This document shows positions 56,833 to 64,000 of a stretch of 64,000 bases of DNA, piece after piece. The notes below the pieces were generated by a model. It was not told where the DNA came from. It saw only the letters and a program-made list of their open reading frames with translations, and ran no database searches. Within the stretch, counting starts at the first letter, position 1; every line of letters starts with the position of its first letter. A program made the translations under genes and the position numbers. The DNA comes from Ischnura elegans (lineage: Eukaryota > Arthropoda > Insecta > Odonata > Coenagrionidae), in contig NC_060248.1 of assembly GCF_921293095.1 (NCBI RefSeq), forward strand, positions 79,057,243 through 79,121,242. Direction: 5' to 3'.

Positions 56833-56864
56833 GAGAGGAGGGAGCACATGTGCTCCCTCCTCTC
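56833..56864. repeat. 32-bp perfect palindrome
   Basis: GAGAGGAGGGAGCACA followed by its exact reverse complement, within the 5' half of E8. Purpose unknown. Confidence 0.85.
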
Positions 56865-57276
56865 CGGAAGCACATCTGCTCCAGTCCTCACTGGAAGGGG
56901 TTGAAAAAGGTTGGAGCTGAAAGCGTGTGATTGTCCGCGACACACTTTAACGAATGTCCTCCAAAAATGCTCCGTACCAATGGCGCAGCGAGGGCGATAA
57001 ACAATTATTTAAGGCAATGGGCACTTCTTCAAGTCTTCGCAAGGTTGGGTGCCTCTCTAACTTTCACAAAAAAGTGGTATTCACCCGAAATTTTCTCTTG
57101 CCTCACTAATTACATTCATTAAAATTAAATTTTTGTTGACATCCTCGGTCTAGTAACTTGTTAGGTAATCGTTGACTCTTTAACATAGATATATCCGTAG
57201 GGATTAATAATGAATAAAACGAGACAGCAACACGTCACTATTACAATAATTGCATTATCAATTGATACCAATGTAA

Positions 57277-57314
57277 AACCTTTAGGCGCCTATTAATAGG
57301 CGCCCTTAAAGGTT
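57277..57314. repeat. 38-bp inverted repeat
   Basis: AACCTTTAGGCGCCTATTA followed by its near-exact inverse (TAATAGGCGCCCTTAAAGGTT minus overlap). It lies upstream of the E8 transposase exon, in the region where its promoter and first exon would be expected. Confidence 0.75.
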
Positions 57315-58290
57315 ATAGAGAACAACCACTTCCCAAGCTTAACTCATCAAACATTTGTATGCATGCATCGATTAAACCAAATATTGCCATAATCTTACCT
57401 GCAGCAAAAACCGTAGGTGCTGGAGCTGGCAAGGTATACCGCTGTCGCAGCCGTAGTTTCAAAATCAAAATCAAAACGGAGCCGGGGTCAAAATCGGGAG
57501 GATATTCCAAAAACCAAACGAAGCAGGGGTCAAAACCGGGAGAAAAGGAGTCCAATGCGGTGCAGGGGTCAAAGTAATCTACAAAACGAATCAGAAAATG
57601 TGCGCCAGAGCTCTCACGACCTTCTCACAACGAGGTATCAGCAGGGCTTTTCATTAATTGTTTACGCGATCGCCAAGACGACAGATCAATAATAATAATA
57701 AATCTGTATTTGCCCGGAGATCTGGTACATATACATATATTATATACAATTGAGTATTTTAACATTAAGATTCAATAAGATATTCATCAATCGAATATAA
57801 TAGGGATTTCGTGACAGGATCGCGAAAATCACATTGTTGCTCTTCACTAAGCCATTTCGAACATTCCGCCGCGTAAGTTTCGTGCTTCAGTTTACGCGAC
57901 GAGAGTTATCAACGAAAACTCAGTTTCCGCCGCGTAAACAGCAGACCGCAGTAGACGACGGAGCCACATACTGTTAATATATGTCGTATATTTGCTTTGC
58001 CATGTAAACAGCGGTGTTCATTGTAGTTGTGGACGTAATTTCATTTCGTGCAAGTAATAATTTGCATATTTAACTGTTAATTTCATGAATTTTACATTAT
58101 TCTTGTCTCTTATATGCTTCTCATATTCTCTTTTCGTAATGTATGCCTATTGGAGTTGGAGGTATCGTAATATTATTGTGGAAATGTTTTATATTTTAAA
58201 GAGTTACTGCAGTATTCATGAATAGCCCTGCAGGAAAAGAAGTTCGACGATACGTATTTCATCATTGTTTTGCGTATTCCGGGCGGTTGA
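57315..58290. other. E8 right internal region, probable promoter/5' leader
   Basis: No convincing exon was recognised. For the minus-strand genes this is the upstream end, with GC-richer patches (CCGCCGCGTAAAC and similar at 57,870-57,940). The donor feeding the acceptor at 55,875-55,876 must lie between here and 55,880. Confidence 0.3.
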
Positions 58291-59849
58291 GGGATTCTCC
58301 TGGTAATACAAAGCTTTTACAATTGTATTACAAATGTGGTATTTCCCTTGTATTTTGGCTTTGTATTACAACTGAATTGCGAATCATCTGTATACAAGAA
58401 GTTTGAATACAACTGTTATACAGTTGTATTACAAAAATCGGTACAATTTGTAAACGTACAGAAGATATACCATTTGTATACAAATGCTTGTGCTATCTGG
58501 GAAGGGGATAGTGAGCCTATATGTCACTAAATTTTCAGCATTTTTTCGAATACTTTCCCCAAATTCAAGGTAAATAACGCAGAAGACGAAATTCGAGTGC
58601 AAGAATGGGAATTTATTTTTCTTTCCAATGTTATATGCTCCAACTATGTGCAACCATTATCACTAATTTAAATATGCAAAAGAAAAGGTTGCAGTCGTTC
58701 ATAACGAACTTTACCTGTCCTTCTTACGGAAAATATTCAGGGCCCATTCCAAGGCCACATATACCTCATAATATTCTCACCTTTTAAACCTTCCCTGAAC
58801 TTTCACTCACCAACATTTTAAAATCAAAATGAGCCAAATCGGTTCTCGAGTATTAGCGAGACTAAAGGACATCAATTCTTATAATCTATATCAGTAAATG
58901 TGACAATGCACCTCGAGCCACACAACATGGCGGCTAGCCGAATATTAAACATATCAACTTTCATTAATTTTAATGTCTCAAAATAAATCTGCTGTTTACA
59001 TTAATTTTCCTTATTATCGGGAATTCAACAAAACTTAATAATAGTCCACAGAGTAAATAATAGCGTCGGAAGGATAACGGCCATGCTTCGTGAATATTTT
59101 CGACTTGCACGAGGCGATTTGGGATCAACACTAAGGTAGGTACATTAGATAACGAATATTATCCTTAATGAGGTTAATGAGTGACACATGAAAATACATG
59201 TAAAAGGCAACCATAAGCGAATCGAATACACTACCGAATAAATGACAAAATCTAAGTCCTTTGGGACACGTGAAGACAATATGATAATGCCATAAAAATT
59301 AGCAGGGATACAAATTAATCAGTACTTACCTCAAAGCGGTGAAAATGGACGCAGTTGAAAAAGCGATTGCAAGAACCGGCAAGCTCCAACAATGAGGATA
59401 AACACGTGCGGTGATCGTAACTTCGAAGGCAGGACCTCTCAGATTCGAGTTACAAAGTGAAAGAGACGAAGCGGATGTTGCAAGGGGGAGGAAGGGCTCT
59501 TTTCCGGTATCGGCGTAGTCAGCGATATAATTATACTAATTAATGTCTAATTCGTGTTATACCACGACGAATTACCAATATAAAATTAGAAAATAATTAA
59601 ATATACAGCCATGATCACTCGGTATCCGCATAATGCCTCTTGAAGATAATTTAATTTCGGAAAGGCGAAGTGTTGACCTCGGAAAGAAGCGGAAGTGGGT
59701 GGGGGTGAACACTCGAAAATTGACGAACCAAGGGAGAAAGGGGAGAGGGCGGCCATCTCCTCGGGGTCTCTTACCTGTCGTCAAGAGACAGTCTCCTGTG
59801 TGCTTGTAGGGTTGGTATTATTGTATTTATAACAATTTCATATTTACAG

Positions 59850-60082
59850 GCTGCAGTAAATTAAAACTAAAGAATGGGCAGCTCCTCATGTGGATGGGAG
59901 AAATGGCACCTGGGTTTTCTCACTTGGAGAGGAAAGTAGATGCTTTATTGGCTTGTGACCCAAAGCAAAAGGATTCTGCTGTGAAGGAGATGTATTTCAG
60001 CCGATTGCCATTGACAGCAGATGAGGATTTCATCAAACTCTGCCGTAGGATAAGTGAAGAAACCTCATTTGGGCCAAAGTTG
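59850..60082 (+). pseudogene. E6 accessory-gene exon with DUF4806-like start
   Basis: ATTTACAG| to |GTAAGTG, entered one base into a codon and left in phase 0, the same phases as exon 4 of the intact E8 gene. It is open throughout and encodes KLKLKNGQLL, MAPGFSHLERKVDALL (helical) and FSRLPLTADEDFIKLCRRI, aligning with the ITLPVKSREEL block of E8. Exon order and phase make homology convincing although the sequences are diverged. Confidence 0.65.
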
Positions 60083-60486
60083 GTAAGTGAATAATGATAA
60101 TTTGTGTGCTACCTTCCTGATTCAAAAAATGTATGATTGTTTAATGAAAGAACAATTAAGTTTTTGTAAGAAAGTTTCAAAATTGATGTAAATCTGGAGC
60201 TCGCCAGACACTCGGTGTTTGGAATTCAAAGTGCTATAAAAATACTCAAGTACAACATAATTTTGAAGTGCGTATGGATTATTGTCCTATGAAATATTAA
60301 ACAATTATGGTATGATTGGATTTTTGTTATTTCATATGCACTTGTGCACACATACTACATGTGCATACTAACCATGACAATTGTGTTAATTTTTTTGGTG
60401 AATTTTTCTTCTGGCTATAAACATGATTTTTGTTATTCTTGTATAAGCTGTTAACTCTTAATTGATCTGATCTTTTTTATCTCTAG

Positions 60487-60665
60487 ATGCAATGTTTGGT
60501 AGCAGTTGGTAGAAGAAATGAATGAACACTTCTACAAAATATGTTGCGTCGTCTTAGAATGACTATGTAGCAGAGCTGTATTCCCTTATGGGCAAACTTC
60601 AGAAGAATTCGGTTAAGAAATCATTTTATAGCACTTCAGTGTGTCCTGTTATTTTTCGGGAGTGC
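60487..60665 (+). pseudogene. E6 accessory-gene exon, broken
   Basis: After TATCTCTAG| the frame reads MQCLVAVGRRNE then hits TGA. MLRRL continues beyond it, and a frameshift near 60,565 leads to VAELYSLMGKLQKNSVKKSF, the conserved C-terminal block of DUF4806-like proteins. One stop plus one frameshift: the gene is dead. The 3' border is not certain. Confidence 0.5.
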
Positions 60666-60758
60666 ATCCAATAGGATATTCTAAGATTATTATAATAATT
60701 GATCGTTGAAATGAACTTTTAACATACTGCATTAAGTATGTTTTTTATAATTTCATAG

Positions 60759-60855
60759 GTGTATGCAGAAGGGTCTACTCTGATGCATCAGATGTGGTGC
60801 TGATAGGGTGTCTGAGTAATTGGCTCAACCAGGCTAAAGTCAGGAAAATAAGAAT
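60759..60855 (+). pseudogene. E6 accessory-gene exon with SNWL motif
   Basis: TTTCATAG| to |GTAAGT, entered in phase 1. It encodes RRVYSDASDVVLIGCLSNWL and QAKVRK, alignable to KREIYEDTKFVREISNWLYQ in the last exon of E8. Open, and leaves two bases for the next exon. Confidence 0.6.
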
Positions 60856-61088
60856 GTAAGTAGTCGCTTCTCATTTCCGTGCCACATTAATTCGATTCGA
60901 TGGAAGTTGAATAATTTACCGCCATTGTGAGAATGTGGGGGTACAATATGGACATATTATTTATTGAATCTGATTGCTTATTCTTTTTGGAATATTAGTT
61001 AATAATTTCTCAATTTACCTCCCTGATTTAAGCAAATGATACATGATATATCATTTCACATGGAGTAATTACTATTTTCTCTTCAGGG

Positions 61089-61146
61089 ATTGGCAGGATA
61101 AACAGACCGAGGATCAGGCTGATGAAGACAATAAGTTTGCTTAATA
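61089..61146 (+). pseudogene. E6 accessory-gene last exon
   Basis: CTCTTCAG| then, in the phase set by the previous exon, DWQDKQTEDQADEDNKFA and TAA at 61,144-61,146. This acidic tail has no counterpart in E8. An AATAAA lies about 370 bp downstream. Confidence 0.45.
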
Positions 61147-61769
61147 AGTTCATCAGTAACGATCTATAAGTATGTAACCATGTAAGTTCCATGCACAGCC
61201 TTGTACTCCCATAACTTAACAAGAATTCAAAAGAATGAAGTTTTAATTTTAAATCCTCAAAGCCAATCAGCATACTTGTGAATGTTTTGATAAAATTCGA
61301 GCAATATGTTTTTACCTTTTGAAGATTTCTGTAATTTAGTTATTACCATGTGTGGCCTAGGGGGTCATACATTTTTTAAAGTGTTTCTGTTTTAGATGTT
61401 TCCTATTCAGTTTGTAAGTATTTCACTCACTTCATTAATAATGATTAACTATCGATGACTAGACATCTATCTTTGATATGTCCACCGCTGCCTCAACATG
61501 TACATAATTAATGAGAAAAATAAACTCTTCAGCATTTATTTGTTGCCCATTTTATTAAATAAATTTAGCAGCCAAATTCTGTGCATGTGAAATGACTAAC
61601 AATTGAGAGAGTAGAAAATTTTCAATTTTGTTGTTGTAAATTGATCATTATTTAGGAGAGCATTTTATTTAGCAGAAATTTTAAGGCAGTTTTTCCTCAG
61701 CAAGTGTCACTACAGAAATGGTAGGTGTTGAACTAGTTTTCCTAGTATGTAGCAGGTGTGACACTACAC

Positions 61770-62125
61770 GTTTTCAGCAGGTGTGATGTGACAAGTTTGC
61801 AGCAGGTTTGATGCGACAAGTTTGCCGCAGGTTTGTTGCGACAAGTTTGCTGCAAGTTTGAAAAAGCGTAACTAGGAGGTTTGATTCAAGCTTGCCGCAA
61901 GCTTGCAGGCTTGTCATGACAAGCTTGCTGCAGGTTTGATGCGACAAGTTTGCTGCAGGTTTGATGCGACAAGTTTGCCGCAGGTTTGTCGCGACAAGTT
62001 TGCTGCAAGTTTGAAAAAGCGTAACTAGGAGGTTTGATTCAAGCTTGCCGCAAGCTTGCAGGCTTGTCATGACAAGCTTGCTGCAAACTTGCAACTTTGT
62101 CATGACAAGCTTGCAGCAAGTTTAG
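61770..62125. repeat. E6 right subterminal word array
   Basis: GACAAGTTTGC(A/C/T)GCAGGTTTG-type words are repeated in both orientations. 61,806-61,930 and 61,937-62,092 are largely duplicates of one another (both contain GAAAAAGCGTAACTAGGAGG). Confidence 0.9.
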
Positions 62126-62138
62126 CATGCTATCTGGG

Positions 62139-62874
62139 GTACAACTTACAATCATAGAGCTCGCTATGATGAAAAATACTATATATTCACCGATTTTGAG
62201 ACTTAATTAGCCCATTCAAGTGGCACAGGTGACTTTTCTCACTGCTATTCGTTGATATACTAGAAAAATAAACTTCACACACAGCTTTGATCTTGATAGC
62301 TTGATTGTGATATGTCATACCCACGGTGAACAACGGAGGATAACACGCCACTGTCATTTTCATAACTGTCCATTTATCGATAGCGTAATAGCACTGTTTA
62401 CAATTCAATCACGATGGAAATCTGAAAATACAACTCTTGGCCGATGTTTTTCAACCTTGTCAAACTTAACTGTCATAGTGCATTACAACCACTGCACTGT
62501 TATTTCCAGCAGTAGGTTAACGAGAGTTGTCACGATGAAAATAACACTATTTTGGCACAAAAGATGTTTTAGTAAAAATCGAAAATCTCCAAGCATAGCG
62601 AACTAAGTTGTATTCTCTTGGTGTTCACCTTATAATACAAGCACAAGCAGTCCTTAACGACGAATTTTCCAGTACCTACGAAGAAATGGATGAAATTATT
62701 GACTGTCAAAGCATAGCGGGCATTAGAAAATATCAAAATTGTTCTAATTACACAAATGGATGAGGTGACGTCGATAACATCAACTTACAATTAACGTATC
62801 CACCTCCAACGGCCGTGGCTCATTGTCAGACTGCTACAACGATGCTACTGACTTCTTGGTTTAACCACTGTTCC
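62139..62874. other. no recognisable gene
   Basis: Sequence right of E6, probably part of E5 or its host. Only short chance frames. Confidence 0.4.
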
Positions 62875-62924
62875 AGTTTATATTTTATGCGCTTACTCAT
62901 GAGTAAGCGCATAAAATATAAACT
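62875..62924. repeat. 50-bp perfect palindrome
   Basis: AGTTTATATTTTATGCGCTT read inward from the left, centre ACTCATGAGT, and the exact inverse on the right. No loop. Confidence 0.9.
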
Positions 62925-63182
62925 ATTATAAATAAAGATATTAATATTGTAAATAATACAAAATTTGAGGGCTTCTGAGCCTCTATCGTCGGATATTTTG
63001 CTTTACATTGGAAATAACCAACACGTATCACAAACGAAGCTCTCACAACTGCTCGCAACTCATAAACAATCAAAACAATACACTAACGTGGTCTGCAGAC
63101 GACCAACTTGCGACCAACTGTGTTACCATCTCCGGCACACGGCTCGTTAGCTTAGGCAATTAAGGCATTGTTAGAATACGTC

Positions 63183-63489
63183 GCGTATATTTATGGTCTA
63201 CAGGTAACTTCCATCATTTAAGTTACCTGTAGACTAGAAATATCCCAAATGCATACGCCTTCAATTTTTCGTGTATTATACGCCGTGTATATTTATAATT
63301 AGCTGTTTCAGGCGTAACTTTATGAAATCTACTTGACATGATGAAAATACATGGCATGATATTTGTGTGGAATAACTAATGTTTTCTTTACTTTTCATCA
63401 CGCGTATATTTTTGGTCTACAGCCTTACATCGGTTAAGTTACCTGTAGACTTGAAATATCCCAATAGGGAAATTGCATACTTTTTATAA
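63183..63489. repeat. two inverted-repeat modules with GTCTACAGG words
   Basis: Module 1 (63,183-63,262) reads GTATATTTATGGTCTACAGG ... AGTTACCTGTAGACTAGAAA. Module 2 (63,401-63,489) repeats the design (TTTTTGGTCTACAG ... TAAGTTACCTGTAGACTTG). The GTCTACA/TGTAGAC core is the E5 word, so this is likely the E5 right subterminal region. Confidence 0.6.
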
Positions 63490-63719
63490 ACAGTATGCTG
63501 ATATACTACAGTAAACACTTAGTACCGCAATATACTTTTTTCCGCTTAAAATTCAGTTTATACACTAGAAAATGACTCCCAAAAGTCTCCCGAGTTTCGC
63601 GGGCTAAAAAATACCGCCCCCACTAATCTTTGGCCGTGACGTCATAGTTCAGTAGGAGTCCAAGATCCAAGCCCAGTAACTGCAGGTTTGGAAGAGCCAC
63701 GTTGCGTTTAAAGGAGAAC

Positions 63720-63878
63720 ATGGGTGAAGTAAGGAAAAATTGCAAGTGGTGCATCGTTCCTCTGTGCAATAACACCCCAGAAAACATTTTCGTCTGAATT
63801 CCCACGGAGAAAATTAGAAGAAAAGCCTCGATGCATGCCGTCTGTCGGGATGAGCGTTACGGGAAATTAGGAGTATAA
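63720..63878 (+). pseudogene. THAP-like zinc-finger exon relic
   Basis: ATG at 63,720, frame MGEVRKNCKWCIVPLCNN, an in-frame TGA at 63,795-63,797, then IPTEKIRRKASMHAVCRDE. It ends at TAA 63,876-63,878. C-x2-C near the start, an I/F-P segment, then R-x-K-x-x-x-x-A-V-C-R resembles the THAP C2CH finger found in P-element and other transposon proteins. Its place next to the E5-type words suggests it belongs to E5. One stop codon disables it. Confidence 0.45.
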
Positions 63879-64000
63879 TAAACGAAATGATAAACCCGTG
63901 TGCTATGTGAGCGAAGATAACTTTAATATAAATAATATTTCCATATTTCATTGACTGAATAACTTGAAACTGAGATTTTTCGATCATTCGGCCGTCGTAG

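Larger units (their letters stand above)
49858..58501 (-). mobile_element. E8: apparently complete Tnp2-type transposon, TTGTATTACAA words
   Basis: Perfect 15-bp inverted ends CCCAGATAGCACAAG / CTTGTGCTATCTGGG, with AA on both sides (49,856-49,857; 58,502-58,503). Left words at 49,870-50,210 (TTTGTAATACC, ATTGTATTACAG, ACAAATTGTATTTCTCCTGT) and right words at 58,300-58,490 (ACAATTGTATTACAAATG, ATACAACTGTTATACAG, TTTGTATACAAATG). Both genes are on the minus strand: transposase 55,846-53,792 and accessory gene 53,695-51,538. Later insertions (Penelope-like scrap with E10, M4, M3) all lie outside coding exons. It is the innermost, hence youngest, of the nest and the only copy with full coding capacity. 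Confidence 0.9.
45838..59811. mobile_element. E7 element (GAGAC/GTCTC words), with E8 nested
   Basis: Left end CCCAGCTAGCACACGGGAGA, right end inverse CCCTACAAGCACACAGGAGA, agreeing further through CTGTCTC. TT lies on both sides (45,836-45,837; 59,812-59,813). The words GGAGACTGTCTCC, GCGTCTCCGGAGAC and AGAGACGGTCTCC are near the left end; AGAGACAGTCTCC at the right. The interior holds a 258-bp tandem array, a piggyBac MITE and a Penelope-like scrap. No transposase or accessory exon was recognised in 46,050-47,745 or 58,502-59,750. Confidence 0.85.
44232..62138 (+). mobile_element. E6 element (GCAAACTTG words), with E7 and E8 nested
   Basis: Left tip CCCAGATAGCATGC and right tip GCATGCTATCTGGG are perfect 14-bp inverted repeats, flanked by GT (44,230-44,231; 62,139-62,140). 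Left words at 44,246-44,590 (AAGCTTGCAGCAAACTTG, CCTGCAGCAAACTTGCCATAT) and right words at 61,770-62,125 (GACAAGTTTGCTGCAAGTTTG) include a duplicated block of about 150 bp. Without E7/E8 the element is only about 3.9 kb. It holds relics of the accessory gene on the + strand (44,981-45,137 and 59,850-61,146) and no transposase. Confidence 0.85.

Noticed and set aside
61774-62103. 109-codon minus-strand frame with repeated TCSKLV
   Set aside because: Product of the E6 subterminal word array.
1-64000. tRNA and rRNA genes
   Set aside because: Scanned by eye for cloverleaf A/B-box pairs and conserved rRNA blocks; none was convincing.
35314-64000. E2 as one element spanning to the right edge
   Set aside because: Its right tip was not found. 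The nesting is suggestive but the outer border cannot be claimed.

Overview
This looks like a stretch of a large, repeat-rich insect (or other arthropod) nuclear genome. The only host gene I can name is neuralized (neur), whose last two exons and 3' UTR fill the first 3.3 kb. Introns with GT/AG borders, arthropod-type non-LTR, Ty3/gypsy, piggyBac, pogo/Tigger and Penelope-like remnants, and long AT-rich stretches all fit this. There is no bacterial-type gene organisation.

Layout. 1-3.3 kb: neur, + strand. 3.9-5.1 kb: non-LTR retrotransposon scrap and a 130-bp hairpin. 7-13.3 kb: piggyBac MITE and transposase fragment, MITEs with G-rich tips, and three phase-compatible minus-strand exons that may be part of an unidentified host gene. 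13.6-15 kb: decayed reverse transcriptase. 15.3-18.1 kb: two head-to-tail copies of a DNA transposon (called E9 here), the second hit by a Tigger-like element. 19.7-23.1 kb: pogo/Tigger-like element carrying an internally deleted gypsy element with identical LTRs. 23-33 kb: MITEs and an RTE-like non-LTR element. 33.8-64 kb: almost entirely transposons nested in one another.

The most interesting content is a clan of DNA transposons (E1-E10, my names). They share a CCC...GGG tip and 2-bp target duplications. Six have tips of the CCCAGATAGCACA type, three have CCCTGGTGAAAATAA-like tips, and one has CCCAGTAAAC. Each family fills its ends with its own short, palindromic subterminal word: TTGTATTACAA in E8, the CAACGTTG type in E9, GGACGTCC in E2, GAGAC/GTCTC in E7, AAGCTTGC/GCAAACTTG in E6, TCTAGA in E1, TTGTACAA in E4, TTCATGAA in E10, TGTAGAC/GTCTACA in E5, GTGTGCA in E3.

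E8 (49,858-58,501) appears complete. It has a 684-codon Tnp2-like (EnSpm/CACTA-type) transposase frame and, directly downstream on the same strand, a second gene of six exons whose splice phases all agree (353 codons; coiled coil followed by a DUF4806-like region). Relics of that second gene, especially its last exon with a W-L/F-x2-A/S motif, occur in E2, E6, E9 and in the exon split by E3. The inference is a two-protein transposon clan in which the accessory protein may recognise the private palindrome, as TnpA does in maize En/Spm. The elements insert in each other: E8 in E7 in E6 (apparently in E5), and E4 in E3 in an accessory-gene exon probably belonging to E2.

Limits: family names are from motif recognition by eye. 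No database search was possible, and many non-coding stretches could not be identified.
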